A stretch of DNA of 64,000 bases from Trichoplax adhaerens (GCF_000150275.1 NW_002060976.1:193281-257280), one strand, 5' to 3'; counted from the stretch's first letter, positions 27,000 to 41,824 are shown. A program made the numbers and translations. Notes: generated from the sequence alone by a model not told the origin.

Positions 27000-28190
27000 T
27001 TGGAGATTCCCTTCACGAAATTGGAAACTTCAATACTGCGACTTTCATATAATACAAGTATCGAGATGGAAAATTGCATTTCTGCAAATTGTTCAAATCA
27101 TAGCACACTCCAACCAGCAAATGTTTCGTCACGATATGAAATTTATAAGATTTTCAATATCCTTTATGCTATTATTTCAGCCTTAGGCATGACAGGTAAC
27201 GTTCTTGTATGCTGTATTGTTACTAAAACTAGGACCTGTCAATTTCAATCCACCGAAATGTTTATACTGAGCTTGGGAGTTACTGACATGCTTGCTAATC
27301 TGGTCGTTATCTTTTTGCCGGATTTAATAATACCGAATAGTTTATATCCGTATCCTATAAAACATCTTGCATTTTTTTGCCCATTTATTGGTTCTCAATA
27401 CCTTTTATTTTATTTTGGATTTACATCCCTTTATACGATGATGGCAATAAGTTTTGAACGCTGGTGTGCTATTGCTTTTCCTTCTCGATATCGGTCTATA
27501 TTCAAAGCTACCAACGTCAAAATTACAGTGGCTTGCATCTGGATATTAGGTTTGCTATTGCCAATTGACAATTTACTTAGATATGTGGAGAATAAAAACG
27601 GAAGTACACCATGCCATTTTATCTTGCTAAGTAATGATCAATCTTTGGATTTAGCAGTTTACTTAACATTGGAAATTACTCGGGTATTTTTACCAGCTGC
27701 AATAATTATTCTTATTTATTGTGATTGTGCCAGGCGTATTTGGTCTACAACAGTTCTTCGTCAGTCGAGCATAAGATCAAACAGGGACGTAAAAATTCGC
27801 AAAAGAGTAACATTAATGGTGTGTACATCCGCCATCGTATTCTTAATGTGTTGGCTACCAAATGAAATCTACTTCACTTTAATCAATTTTGGTTTGGCAA
27901 GATTAGAATCCGTTGGACATCGATCAGCAAAGACGTTGATAATTTTAAATTCATGTCTTAATCCATTTATCTACTTTGCTACAAATTCCAAATACCGATT
28001 GGCTATCAGGCAGGCGTTTACGTGTAAAAAAGGGGTTGCCTCTTCTCCTACTTCTTTAATAGAAGTAGAATGCAAAGCAGTAACTATCATCAGGTGTAGC
28101 CAAAATTCGCCTAAACCAGTAAAGATAACTTCACTTACAAAGATCAAAACGGACATCGAGCTTCATCTAGCCGATGTTTGTGAATCGTAA
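27000..28190 (+). CDS. Rhodopsin-family (class A) GPCR, single exon
   Basis: A 396-residue receptor in one exon. The extracellular N-terminus (about 50 residues) carries several N-glycosylation sequons (NTS at 18, NCS at 30, NHS at 33, NVS at 41). Landmarks are GN in TM1 (N67), GVTD in TM2 (D96), disulfide Cys C127 and C205, ERW (153-155) for DRY, CWLP (284-287) and NPFIY (321-325). The C-terminal tail of about 55 residues is basic and Ser/Thr-rich, fitting arrestin or kinase regulation. The start at 27000 gives the longest product; M23 is an alternative that would still precede TM1. It closely resembles the genes at 11284 and 41825 through TM2-TM7 and is most likely a local duplicate. Ligand unknown. 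Confidence 0.93.
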   Translation: MEIPFTKLETSILRLSYNTSIEMENCISANCSNHSTLQPANVSSRYEIYKIFNILYAIISALGMTGNVLVCCIVTKTRTCQFQSTEMFILSLGVTDMLANLVVIFLPDLIIPNSLYPYPIKHLAFFCPFIGSQYLLFYFGFTSLYTMMAISFERWCAIAFPSRYRSIFKATNVKITVACIWILGLLLPIDNLLRYVENKNGSTPCHFILLSNDQSLDLAVYLTLEITRVFLPAAIIILIYCDCARRIWSTTVLRQSSIRSNRDVKIRKRVTLMVCTSAIVFLMCWLPNEIYFTLINFGLARLESVGHRSAKTLIILNSCLNPFIYFATNSKYRLAIRQAFTCKKGVASSPTSLIEVECKAVTIIRCSQNSPKPVKITSLTKIKTDIELHLADVCES

Positions 28191-31100
28191 ATATCTGTCA
28201 TATACAGCAGCAATTTCATCCGAAGTAATGAACTATCACGCTAAAAGTAATCAGAAATAGAATTATTTTCTTAATTAGCATTACAAAGTTATAGCTATTT
28301 TTAATCTCCCTGTGTAAGTTAAAAACTTAGCCTAAGCCATTGCACCTTCATTCTATCAGTAATATTATAAAATGTCATGAATGAATGATACCGCATACAG
28401 TAAATGAATTATTATCGATAATTTTTAATGTTTAAATCTTAGCTGCCATTTCACTCATACGAATCGACTATATAAGAAAAGTTAAACTATCTTCGACAAT
28501 TATTCGGAGTATAGATATTATAATTTCAGACCTAGTCAATGAATATTTAAACTATTTATAACTTCCAATTCTTTTTCGCTAGTAGGGTAATCTTATAAAA
28601 ACGTCCAATTCAAGCGTATGGGATCTTGAAAAGTTAATCTAATTTTCATTATAACCCAATATTTTGCCATCATAGGATTGAATTTTGATTGTAATAGTCA
28701 ATTTGATATATTTTTCATTTCGACTTTATGGTTTTCTAAGCGATCCATAACATTGAATCACAGCATCATAGCAGTATACTTGGAATTTCATCCTCCTTTC
28801 TAATATAATATGTCGAGAATAATGCGATAAATTAATGACCATACGTATTTCTCGATATTTATATTACCTTCTAATTTTATTCCAAAATATGGCTATAAAT
28901 ATAGATTTTATAAGATTATTTAATGAGCTGTACAAGTTCATGTTAATAGAGAGAAAAATAAGAATGAAAAGGATCCATAAAGTATATACATCTTATCTTA
29001 TATCGAGACTATTTCTGTCATGTGCATTATAGAATATATTCTAATTTAATGGCTCAGAAATTAAAAAAAAAGATAAATAGATTTCATTGTTTTTACCGCT
29101 TTTGCGTACTCTATTATTTACGCTATAAAATGTTCTGTATTACCTATCCAAAATTGCTACGCAGTAAAATTCTGAATATTTAATTACAGCTATAAATTAA
29201 CGGTTAACAATATTTTGGATAAATAAACAAATAATCTGTTAATTACCCCCAAATTCCCTTAAGCTTGAATGGGAGAAGTTTACCTTAATTACAGTTCTCG
29301 AGCAAATTATGCTGTATCGAAATATTTAAGATCTCATGCATAGTGATCCAAAAATATCTTTTACTGGTAAAATAATCTCTTGCCATTTTTATTACAAATA
29401 AGGAATGCTACAGTACACATAGAAGCATAATGGCTTATGGTTTGTGCATTTTTTGCTGCAATCATTTCTTGCATTATTTATTTTAGATTTAATTGACTTT
29501 ATACATTTATAGTAAAACGGCGATTGTTATGTTCTTCAATAATAAGTTCACTCCGTGAGTAAGATTGATAACTGCATTTTATTATTAGTTGATCGGTATT
29601 TATAGCCACACGAGGTTACACCTCGATACGATTACAGTTTATACTTCGCTCTACAATTAGAAACTTATCAGTCCGCCTTTTTGCAATGTTATCACCTACT
29701 GTATTACAATTACTACCGTACAATCATCACATACGTACATATATAGTGTTTCCTTTATTTATGCCTTTATGGTTAAGATATCGTATTTAATCTATTACTA
29801 ACTATATATACAACAGCGATACTTAGAGCAAATTTCATATTGCACAGCACGAATGATAGCATTGCTTATTTTTTCCAAATAATAGCATCTACCGGAAATA
29901 CTATTAGAATCTTGTAAAAAAATATCGATATAAGCTACGTGCACAATAAATCTGGGTCTAATTTCTTTAGTATGAACTATTAATCGCGGCACCGTAGAAG
30001 CAAAAATGTACCATAAATTAAAATTAATTGTATTAGATAATTTCTAATAGCTGCTACTATTTCTTGCAATTAACTGTGAAAATAAAAATACTATTAACTG
30101 AATGAACTTAATGCAACCGACAATCAAAAGCAACTAATACGATAGAAGTTTCATTCTTAAAATTACCCTGTAAATGAATTAAGCGATATTTAAATAAATA
30201 CTACCTCATGAAGTTGTAAAAGCGATAAGTGAATGATTATTTGGATGTGTTGCCTTCCGTTAAAATAAATAATGAGAAAAGTTTGCTAAATGAATTCATA
30301 CCATTGAGGTTAGCATGATTCGGATTCTGGAGTGAACAATGCAAATATATATGGATTCTAGGTAAAGGTATTTTAAATTTATTTCTGATTATGGCTTAGC
30401 TATGACTTACAACACGATTTTTTAAATTATTTGGGAGTTAGAAAAATATTTCTTGCGAAGCAAATGATCATGCAAAGCCGGCAGCAGTTATAATTATCAG
30501 TTGATTCCTCAGTTGTTCACTAGCAAAGCATCTACCATAGTCTGTTACATATAGAATTACTAAGACATCGTTAGCTAAACAAAAAATAGAAATATTAAGT
30601 TATTTAGCACTCAATCAAATACTGTATTAAAGATGCTACAGTTCGTATTTTGACTTCAGCAAGAGAATATCCTGTGTTATTTTGCCATTGGTATTTGATG
30701 TAGTGCAATACAATTTATATTGATCTGTTAATTGTTACCTAGTATTTATAAATAGTAGTAAGAGCTTAAACATTAGTTTAATGATTCAAATCACGCCGAT
30801 TTTCACAACAGTATATCTAAATGACACAGACAAGTTATTCAAATGCCAAAGTTGTGGCAAACATCAGATCCATTTTGTTTTCAACGTCATTGAAGTTAAA
30901 TACGGCAGGTTTATGCTGACGTACTGATACTGTTTATTGCAAAATTTCTCTGCTAAAGTAAAGCTATTTCTTCAACTTAAATATGATAAAAGCAAATTCT
31001 CAATATGGCCTGTATATGATCGCCTTAAAATACAATACATATTAGCTGGCGGAAAACTTTTCCCGGAATTAGTACCCATAAATTATGAATTCAAAATCAT

Positions 31101-31811
31101 ATTACTTGCTGATAGATATTAGATTTCATTAATTTTATTTCTCAGATCGACTTCCAAGATTACTTCTCTTTAATTAGACTAATATTTATGCATTAGCTTT
31201 ATCTAATCCAGTAATCATATATAAAGTAAAGATCAGCAACAACAGTTTACTGATACCTAAATAACGCTAGTCTAATAATTTTTAGACAATGTCTTTACTG
31301 AACTAAGAAAGATCTGTAAGATAAATAACTAAACATTATCGAGCTACTTCGTGAATGCGAAATAAATGGTAACGTGCTTTATAACATAGGAATATGAGAA
31401 CGAAAATAAATTAGTGTTTAGATAGATTGATACCAGCCCTTAATTATTATTATTAAGAATTCACCTAGCACAGAATGTATGAGCATCTTACTATCTTGTT
31501 GAATTGTAATTATTTCTTAGAAGTACATGCATCCTTCCGGCAATAATGCACAATGCCCACTGTGCATGGCTTAATAAAATAATTTAATTAGATAACTTAG
31601 GGTAATTTTCAAAAGTAAAATTTAAAAATTATCGGTCAATAATTAATTAATCATATCGCTTTAAATAATTTCGCTCATGAAAGTTATTAGATCAAACCAT
31701 GAAGTAAAGTCTAAATAACTAATATGTGCCATGCAGTAGAATAAAATTTAAAATATTTCAGTTATGGTTTTTATGTACCGTTTTCCTGCATTACGTTAAA
31801 TACATATTCAC
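28191..31811. other. AT-rich non-coding DNA
   Basis: No supported gene. A 48-codon frame at 30781-30927 contains one CxxC pair and is too little to call. Confidence 0.5.
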
Positions 31812-32227
31812 TGTGAGGTTGATAGATCAAGAATCTTCAAAACGTTAGAAAATTAAGATTTATTGAACAAAACCTCGTTTACGAAGGTATAACGTAATCG
31901 ATTAGCTGAGGACCTCTAACGAGAAAGAACTCCCTTACTATACTAAACTACTCGCTTATATACTTTTCCACGTTTACAGTCTTAGCACCTTTACTTACTA
32001 CACACTTCAGTATTAGCATCTCAAATACAGGCTAGTTTACACCTTTCACCTGAAGCTCTAGTGTGAGCACTGTAGCACTCCTCTTCAAAAGGATTACAGT
32101 TACTAAGCTAGCTATATTTAATACTTAAGCCTCTAGCGAGAATATCAATCCCATGTTGAACACAGCCCTACGGTAGACATTACTAAATATATCATCAACT
32201 TAGAATACAATATTACACTGTCTTACA
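31812..32227 (-). mobile_element. Solo LTR (family C)
   Basis: A 416-bp unit bounded by TGTGAGG and TCTTACA, nearly identical over its length to 44085-44496. Signals place it on the minus strand: GTATATAAGCG (near 31962) and AATAAATC (near 31864). The flanks share TCAC (31808-31811 and 32229-32232), a probable target duplication. No internal element sequence adjoins it. Confidence 0.8.
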
Positions 32228-35100
32228 GTCACCACTAAATCAGAGATCAAGTTAATTTCTTCTTTGTTTAGAAAAAAATTGAGGAGAAACTGATTTTAAG
32301 ATATCTAAATGCAAAATTTTTATCCTAGATCTCTGTTTTGGAACTTATCGTGATACCATATGAATTACTATGCTACGATGTAAAAAATTAACGCCCGATA
32401 ATAAGTCGTAGTATTATCACAGCATATGTTATATATCTTCTTTCGGAGAGCTCAAATTACGCCAGCGGATCATAACAATTCGTATATTTTCAAAAATGAT
32501 AAAATTTATCTGCTTGGAAAGTAAATTTGTATAAAATCGACTAGCTATTAATTAGACATAGCCATAACCTCGTATACTGTAACCATTATTTATTAATAAG
32601 TTAAAAATTGAAATTTGTTTTCCAAAAATCCATTTTAATAGCGAAGATGAAGCGAAGCAACTTTAAGAAAGTATTTATAATCCAATAAAGGAGAGCTATG
32701 TTCAATCGCAATATGAGCATGGAGATATATTAATCGGCAGAATTTTACTAAACATATATTGAGTATTCGATGGTACTGAGAAGAAATTTTGTACCAGATA
32801 CTCAAAAGGCAAATGGAATTAAATTTATTATGGAAAATGCCTAATAATTTAATTTGTCATTTGTAAGATTTAATTTAATTCAATTTAGATTTATTTTATC
32901 ATTAGATGATTCGTAAAAATTAGGATGGTGTCCCAATCAAATTTTCTTCAAATGATTCCGAAGAGTGGAGATGCTGTAGTCACAGTAGATTTTCGTGCTG
33001 CGTATGATCTTACGTCAGTCTTTGGTAAATAAATCTTGATCTGATGATTTAAATCAGTCCTGGTATCAGCCAATTTATTAAATATGAAGATTTACCGTAT
33101 ATTTACATATCCTTGGATATCAGGCAGCGCTACGCATATAGTTATGTAAATTAATATCAAAATCATAATATACATTCTATAATATCGGACATAAAAAATT
33201 AAAGGTAAAATAGCATGAAGAATAAAAATATTGCATATGCGACATCTTACTGGATTATTATTAGACCTGGTGAATCTTATGTTTTCTGTTCAATTTTAAA
33301 ACAGTGGTAATGTAAAGAAATAGCTGTTGCGGTTTATCCTATATTTTAGTATTTCAACCTCTATCTTGCGATTTGATTTGATGTCGATATCAGTTAAAAG
33401 AAAGAAGCTTTAAACAAAACAAGCTTGAACCATCGGTAAGAAATCGACTCGTTGTTATTTAGTGGCCTATCTGGGCAGATTGGTTAGGATGCTTTTGTGC
33501 TATAAAACATTTCGAAAATACTGATTTAAAATATATTCGAGAACTCTTGATTTTGTAAGCTTCTTATTAAACTATTCTCCTCCATTTGTAGGAAAATGAT
33601 ATTAGTTAATTAAGCATAAGTATATTAAGAGATTCTATCTCGAAATAGTAAAACGATTTACTGAACAATAAGCAATGTATCATAGTTTTCGGGATCAACA
33701 AATATTTAGATCATTACAAATGCTCACAAGAGCTATAATAAAAATCTGAAAGAATATAAATATATTAAAGATGAACTGTTTATTACGATAAAAGAATGAT
33801 CGGTGTAAAAGATAAATATTACAGTTGCGCATCAAATGTATCACTTCGAAAAAAACTAAGGCCCGTAATTAGATCCAATATTCACGATCGCAGAAACCCT
33901 AAGATAGCAAATATTAATTTTATTTTTAAGTTCCCTTTGTATATAGTTACAGATGCATTCGACCATCACTAGCTAGATTGACATTGGATTTCCATCTATT
34001 GTATGTAAGAGCTGGTGTTTTGTTAATACTTTTTAAATCATTCTTTTTATTAATTGTAATATGCTAACAAATTATAATTATCCAAAGATAATTCATCCTT
34101 AACAAGCGACTTGATAAAAGTTGGATGGAGATTGGGCAAAAGTAAGACTTTGAATATCTAGCAACTTGAATGTTCAAAAATTCTTAGAAATGACGGAAAA
34201 ATTTTTATAGCATAATTTTATTCTTAGTCAGAGTGTTCTGGTATTAACTTACCCTTATGATAACTTTATAGTACAGCAGTAGCTAATGTAAAAAGTATTC
34301 ATAGTTGAAGTGCTAGGTAAGATAAGTAATGCATTGACGTGGATATTATTTGTGATAGTTTATTACATATTTGATATTGATGTTATTATATGTAGATATT
34401 ACTAAGATGATTCAAGTTCTAGCTAATGATAGTTTAACTAAACAGCATAAATGCTGTGATTAAGATTAAGTATGAGCGAGAAATCAAAATACTCATTGAC
34501 AGAAAAGCTTTATATGGAACATATCATTTCGAGATGCCTCTCTTAGTGTGGCATAATAATAATACTTTTGATGTTTACAAGTTGGACAATACATATATAA
34601 ACGGGAACATTCTGAGTTGAGTAGAGTGAGTAGTCACAGATGTATCTATGCTAACAAAAGTTTTATCTTTACGGAGTTTGTTGTGTGTGTTTAACGTTTG
34701 GCATTAGAGCATTTATGTCAGTAGCTACCAATAGACTTTTACGTTTCATTTCCGTGTCGCAGAGTTTACATTATGACATAAGGCTAGAATGATTTCGCAA
34801 CTCAACATGATCCTTAATTAAGTGTTAAACGAGTAAAGTGCCTGGTCAATAACGTTTCTTTATTCTCCATCTTGATAATTGGATAGTATCATTATAATAG
34901 ATTTAAACTGTGAATTGATACACACAGCCTACGGATATATACACCCACTGGTAGACTGTTTAAAAATTTCAGACAGTGAGCTTTGCGTTCATATTGTAAT
35001 CGTTTTCTTTTCTAGCCACACGTTTCCGTATTCTTCATCTTGATAGATAGATGCAATAATTATAATAAATTTATATAGAGACTAGTAAACCGCTAAAAAA
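32228..35100. other. AT-rich non-coding DNA
   Basis: No gene or repeat recognised. Confidence 0.5.
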
Positions 35101-35309
35101 TTTATGCTTAAAAATAAATATACCCCCAACAGCTTCTCGGTTTAATATACTGTATATAAGTGGCAGTAGGCAGCCTCCTGATCCGTAAAGCTGTCAATAC
35201 TGTACCATTATGCGCTATCAGTATAAATGTTGGTATTCTATCGTAGTTTACTATATAGCACAATAGTACCGCGTTCTGCGCGTGAAATACTGTTTTTGGA
35301 TGCGGTGCT

Positions 35310-36095
35310 CGCACTATAGTATGACTAATAGAAACATAAGTCAATCACTTACTACGAGTTCGGCCTTCTCAGCCAATCAAATACCATCGTTTATGGACAC
35401 ACATGAGAAATTGGGACCCAATCTTTTCATCATATTGTATGGATATGGATATGAACATGTAATAAACTGTCACAAATAATATCTGCTTCAATGCATCACT
35501 TATCTTACCTAGCGCTACAAATACGAATACATATTGTATGAATAATAGAAAGATAAGCCAATCAGTTACTATGAGTGTGGCCTTCTTTGTCAATCAGATA
35601 ATATCGTTTGCAGACGCACATGAGAAATTAGGACCCAATCTTTTCAATATACTGTATTGTATGGATATGGATATATAATAAAATGTCATAAATATTATCC
35701 TTGTCAATGCATTACTTATTTTACCTAGCACTAACAATATGAATACATATTGTATGAATAATAGAAATATAAGTCAATCGGTTACTATGAGTACGGTCTT
35801 CTCAGCCGATCAGATACTATCGTTTGCGGACGCACATGAGAAATTAGGACCCTATCATTTTAATATACGGTATCGTATGGATATGGATATATAATTATCT
35901 GTCAAAATAAAGTTCGCGTCAGTGCTTTATTTATTTTACCTAGTACTACAAATATGAATACATATTGTATGAATAATAGAAACATTAGCCAATCACTTAC
36001 TATAAGTACGGCCTTCTCGGCCAATCAGATGCTATCATTTGTGGACGCACATTAGAAATTAGAACTCAATTTTTTTAATATATAGTATGAATGAA
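35310..36095. repeat. Tandem repeat, ~217-bp unit, four copies
   Basis: The block ATAATAGAAACATAAGTCAATC recurs near 35326, 35541, 35758 and 35974. Each copy continues with CTTACTA-GAGT-CGGCCTTCTC-GCCAATCA, CGTTT-TGGACGCACATGAGAAATT and GACCCAATCTTTT, then 'tgtatggatatggatat'. Period is about 215-218 bp with moderate divergence. Short open frames on both strands here are by-products of the repeat. Confidence 0.88.
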
Positions 36096-38339
36096 CTTAA
36101 AGGAGCCAATTGATCATGATGTAAAAATTTTATTCAATTTAATCTCAATTCACTTAAGAAAATTTTTGATAGATTTATAACAATCAATTTACTAATCATT
36201 TCTAACTAATAATAACTTTTATTTTATGAACGTACCACAGCTGTCTACGTAATAGTCACTACCATATTAATGCATAAGTATTTAAACATCAAATCCATTT
36301 CCTTGCATATTCTTAATGCAACTGAATTTATTCACCAATTTAAGCATCATTTAAGAACTGAAGGATATCTTACATATTATTCACGATTTGCGTGATATTT
36401 ACTATTTCAGATTTAGAAACAGACTAATGGGTCGTATCTTCAAGAATTGGAAAAAAAATCTGAGCATTATAGCTGTTCTTCGCCTCTTTATTTGATATTT
36501 ATATCTTGTTACGTTCACCATTTCATGCTGTTAGCTTAATTTAACTTAAATTCAATAAAGATATGTAATGATAAGCAATACAGTAATAAAATTATAGCAT
36601 GCTAAGGAAGATAAATTGCTTAATGTTTTAGAATATATTTTAGTTTAAATCATTCAATATCAAATAATACCTGACATTCATGTGAGTTTGCAATCAATTT
36701 ACTTCTTCAAATTTTAAAGTTTTGAATTTCAGCTTATAACTTAAGATAATGGTGAATGCCCTTTCTTCAGCCTCCAAGTGAAACGTCAGTTTAAAGCACA
36801 GTATCTCCTCATAAATTTAAAAGTTCATGCAGTGTAAGAACTTAGATACCAGTATGCAAATTGAAATTTCTGCTATTTTAGTGTACATTTCATAACGGAA
36901 ATATCGTTAATCGCGCCATTTTAGTAGCCGCAATGATGTGAATTATAAATTCTACAATTTAATTACACTTTGGAAGTACGATTGTACAATTTCCTTCATT
37001 ATTTTTTAAGAAAAAAACGAATGGCTAAACAATATTGCAGTTATAGAAATTGATCTTTTCTTATATTGCTAATCATTATTTTGTTTTGGCTTATGGCATC
37101 TATATTATATAATATTTATTTACAGTTCAAAGTGCATTTACTTCTAAAATGGCACATGTGACAAGAACTAACTTTTTTTTATTTCCTTATAAATAAAGAA
37201 TTTAGGATAATAAAGCTACCTTTTGTAACACCTTCAAGGGTTGAACTATCTTCGTATGTGCAAGAGTCGTAATTTTTTATTTCTGTCCGCGTCCTAAATG
37301 ACCTCATTTTATTGCCAGTGACTTAAAATTAATTACAATAACTGAACAAGTATCATCGCAACAAAATATAAACAAAAATAAATGGAATAATGGATTAATT
37401 CTTTGAAAATATGATTTATCATAAAATTGTCCACATATACAAAAAGCAAGAGTCTAAGTCACACTTCTTTGGAAATTAACTTACAACATACAAATTATAT
37501 TATTCATTTGAATGGCAATATTGAATATTGGGTGCAAATAATAAAATTTTCCGTGAAGAAGCAATTGAATAAGCTGATTATACCAGATGCAACAATGTAA
37601 TCAATTAAATTAGATCATTAATGAATAGCATCACTTCTCTTAATATTATGAATGTATTTGATCCTATAAGGAAGCAACTGAACAAGTTCAGTTTGCTCGA
37701 TACAACAATACAATCAATTAAATTAGATTATTAATAGATAAAGCTACTTTTCTTTAGGTTTTGATTAATTTCATTGAAAATATGATTAAAATTTAAAAAA
37801 TATCAACTATTGTCAAGTGGCCTGATAATTGTACTTCCTTTTTATTTATATTTGTTTCAAAGCAATGAATGTTGTAGCAACTGGTCAATAAAACTAATTG
37901 TCTGATGATTGATAAGTTATAACTATGCAATTAAAATCATACGTCCATCGTCAGATATCTAAATCAATCGATACTTATAACATTTAATTTTAAATTTATC
38001 CTGCTATAATAATTGCTGCTACTTTAGTCACCAGTCTTTAGATAGCCAAAATCATTTAGTAAAAAAGCAAAGAAAAACTTTCAATAAAATCTACAATTTA
38101 GATCACTTCATATCGTTATTAAATCGGCATTCGGCCAGGCTTCAGAGTTAATTAAAAAGGTAAATACGTTCACTTTTTAGACAAATAATGATTTTTTCTT
38201 GAATTAGAATGTTTGCACTTATGCTGTATTATACGGTAAGTGATAGTAATATTTGATCATCATGGCCATAAAATGTTTAATTTAATGCATATCATTACCT
38301 CGTTAGATTTTTGTAGCAATCGCAATTATGTTTAACAGG
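36096..38339. other. AT-rich non-coding DNA
   Basis: A two-copy similarity (GATACAACAATACAATCAATTAAATTAGATTATTAAT-like text near 37585 and 37698) is visible. No gene is recognised. Confidence 0.45.
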
Positions 38340-38969
38340 TGTTACAGTCTTATATACTGTATTACAGTAGAAATATCTATGTTAGGATAATTCTGTTAGC
38401 CTATCCTTATTTAGTTAAATTCTAATTTGGATACACTGTGCTTTAATATAGCACTGACTTTTTATGACAGTGACACATATACACATACTGAAATTAATAG
38501 TTATAATAGGGAATGCAAATCATTCACTTATAGTTCGAATCATTGTGATTATAACTTACTTATGGTAGATAGTAAATTATCGTGGAAATGTTCCGTGATA
38601 GGACATATCGTAATCTGACTATTCTGTATTAGTCATCAGATGTCTATGTTCGTAAATACTGTTATCTGCATTAAGGGAAAAGTAGCTAAAATTAATATCT
38701 AATTCAGTAAATGATTCCAATGTTAATTGTACTAACTATGACTCATGAACTATTGAGGAAGAGTATGTAAATGCAGTATATCGTGTAATAAAGTGGATTC
38801 TTAAACTTAGTGTTTAACGTAAAATATGAGGCGTTTAAGTCTTCGTGTAGTCTGCTAGTAGAGCAAAAAAGTGTTTCTGATAGTGCAGATATCGTTCCTT
38901 GATACGTGGTTCAAGGAATTGACTTATTGATCGTATTACATTATCTTGTTGCAAAGCTGTTTCGTGACA
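38340..38969 (+). mobile_element. Solo LTR (family A), complete
   Basis: A 630-bp unit from TGTTACAG to CGTGACA. It matches the 3' LTR at 18986-19618 (reverse complement) and the partial copy at 1-273. TATA-like and AATAAAG signals are conserved in its 3' half. The flanking five bases are ACAGG on the left and ACAGA on the right, a target duplication with one mismatch. No internal sequence remains. A 63-codon frame at 38427-38618 recurs antisense in the other copy (19340-19531) because the LTRs are alike; it is not a gene. Confidence 0.88.
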
Positions 38970-41824
38970 ACAGAATCCCGTAATACTCCTCTATTATAAT
39001 TACAGGAGATAAAATAATAAAAAGCAAATTACTGTAAGTTTTGATACGTTTTATGAATGCTATATCAAAGATAATTTAAATTTAATCCATTACCTCTGAT
39101 ACAATTGGTCAATAGGCCTTAAGTCCTTTTGTCACTTTCAGACATCAAACTGTATAGGAAATTTTGTCTTAATTTATTTTAAAGTAAATCCCAGGCATTT
39201 AAGATAAAAAAAATTTTAGTGATCTATTACTCTAGATAACATTAGGTGATGCAACCAACCATTAAATAAAATACTTAAAATAGAGTAAGTTACAAAAATT
39301 CTGAAGACTTAAACTAAAAATAACCTTTAATTGATATTTGAATGAAACGAATTAAAATAGTAGGAGTTTGGTAAATATCAACTTCTGCTGTAAATCTGCC
39401 CGAAAATAATATTAATGATATTTTACAGTAAAAATTTTAGTGGTTCAGCTTGACAATGTAAATTATAGCGCTTTATTCCATCAACTTCATAGTCAGCTAC
39501 AATCGATATTGTTTGGATACAATTATTGATAATATAAATAAAAGGTTTTAATTAAACTTAGATATGGACACTATTTGTAACAAGTACTGAATAGTCTAAA
39601 TGCTGCAGTAATCAGAAGATAAATTATTACATATACTATATTATTAGAGCATTGCAGGTAATAAACAATTCTCAAACGGTCGTTTATCATAGGATTATTC
39701 ACTGCATTTAAATATTTAAAATAATACGATACATCAGATTTAGGACTGAAATGCTGACGAATTTGTACACCTGTCGTTAAAGATATAAAGTAATTGAAAG
39801 CTATTCTTATCTATTGAATTTCAGAGAGAGAGAGAGATAATATTTAGTTGCCTCCTATGTAATCGTATTATAAACTATTACTTTCTGATATTCATTGCAT
39901 TTCCTATCTGTACTTGATTTCTATCTAATAATTATTTTTTGCATAGAATTAAAAAATTGACCACCTATGATCAATCATACGTATTATTAATAGTCTTAAC
40001 CTTAGTAATCGCATGTTTAATTTTATGCTGAGTGGCCATTGGTTTAAAATAGACAAGAAGACAAGAACAAAGTTAGAAATTGTATTTAACATTATTATTA
40101 TGATGGTTTTTAGGCGCACTATTCATGACATCTTAAACCTGATCTTCATTGACTATATTAAACGGCATACCGAATTCACTAACTCTAAGTTATGATTACA
40201 ACTTACAAGATTAAATCGTAAATGACCCTTATTTAATCAGTACCGTAACTTACTGAAATATTACAACTGACAATTACATCAATTTAACCAGCATTACTGT
40301 AGTTGATGCTATCGCTATTTCAACTCTAAGATCGAATCACTTCGACAGAATTACTATACCATTCGTAAATATAGTATATAATTAGATTTGATTTAATATT
40401 CAAATTTAAAAATTTATTTTTTATCGTTCACTCTGAAATGCATGATTTTTCTTCTTTTATATTAACCTTGATCATCCAAGCACTAGCAATGATGCAGTAG
40501 AATTTAAAAGGATATAATTAAGCAAGAAGTTTGTTCTAAAGTTTTAAAATAACTATCAAAGTATTGATTTTATTGCACAAAAGTAGTAGTGTTGGGACTA
40601 TTACTGTAATGAATTAAATTAGATCTTAACATACTTTGATTTATGAAATTTAATACCAATCCTTGGTTTATTAATATTAAGATTTTGCATTGTTAATACG
40701 AAACTCATTCTATAAGGTGCCCAATGACGTACGTCACCCTATGTTAGTTTACTATTCAAATCGCTAGAAATATTTTCAAGCAGGAAACAGTATCTTATTT
40801 CTGAAATAAATTTGATTATAGTGGATGAATTTACTTATAGGGCGCTTACCTAATACTAACTTATAAATAATTTGATTCTAAGTCTAAGTATTACTATGGT
40901 AATTAGTAACCAATTTAAATTCCATCTTAACTGATTTCGCGTACGCTGATATCATGAAAAGCTATTATAAATTGCATATATTCGAATCGTGTATTTCTAG
41001 TCTATTAATTATACGTGCACTCAACCGATTTTGTATCGTTAATTTGAATTAAAATGAAGAATTGTAAGTTAACATATCATATCAAAGAACTAATTGCAAA
41101 GTAAATTTTAACTAATTAATTCCGTAAGCGTTCCAGGCTACATGGTAAAAGAGATGGAAAATGTAATTTATCAGTAAATCTATCTACTTTAAAAACGGGA
41201 TCCTGACATAAGATATAATCGGATTGAATCTTTATTATAATTCTAACTTGCATAACCTAATATCTTGTAAACAGTATTTAAGACTCTTATGTCTTCAATG
41301 CGTAGCATTAATAGCGCTAATTCTAGCTAGCAGTCGTTATCATTATCAGTTATTATAATTAATGAGATATGCAATCCCGTAAAACTCGCTGTTGTCTTTT
41401 AGTAGGTCTTCCATAACATCAAAATAATTTTAATGTAATAAGATTAATATCAGGCTAATCAATATGTTTATCTTATTTACTTTTCATATAAAGAAACTGT
41501 AAAATACGTCACAATTTCAAAATCTTAGTCAACGCAAATAGCTTGATTAATGATCATTCTGAATTTCGATAGCGGAATTTTTTAACAACATCAGTGCTAG
41601 TTAACAATTTAAATTATCAGAAAAATCTAATAATATTTGATTACTTGATATTTTCAAAGATTTCACATGCAATAAATAGTATCTGTATATCTAAGCTCTT
41701 TCATTTATTACGACTATAACATACTGGAAGTAACCATTACTTCTGCAGCGACGATTTAAATTTCATCTGACATGCTTTTATAATAACTCTTTCTAGTACT
41801 AGATATTGTAAGGAGAATTATTAA
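38970..41824. other. AT-rich non-coding DNA before GPCR 3
   Basis: A short (GA)n run lies at 39825-39837. Otherwise no gene, RNA or repeat family is seen. Confidence 0.5.

Noticed and set aside
27971-28156. Minus-strand open frame
   Set aside because: Antisense to the second GPCR tail; no independent support.
30781-30927. 48-codon frame with a CQSCGKH motif suggesting a zinc ribbon
   Set aside because: Only one CxxC pair; no partner exon or second Cys pair found.
35310-36095. Possible CRISPR-like repeat array
   Set aside because: Units are ~217 bp contiguous tandem copies in eukaryotic DNA without short repeats and spacers.
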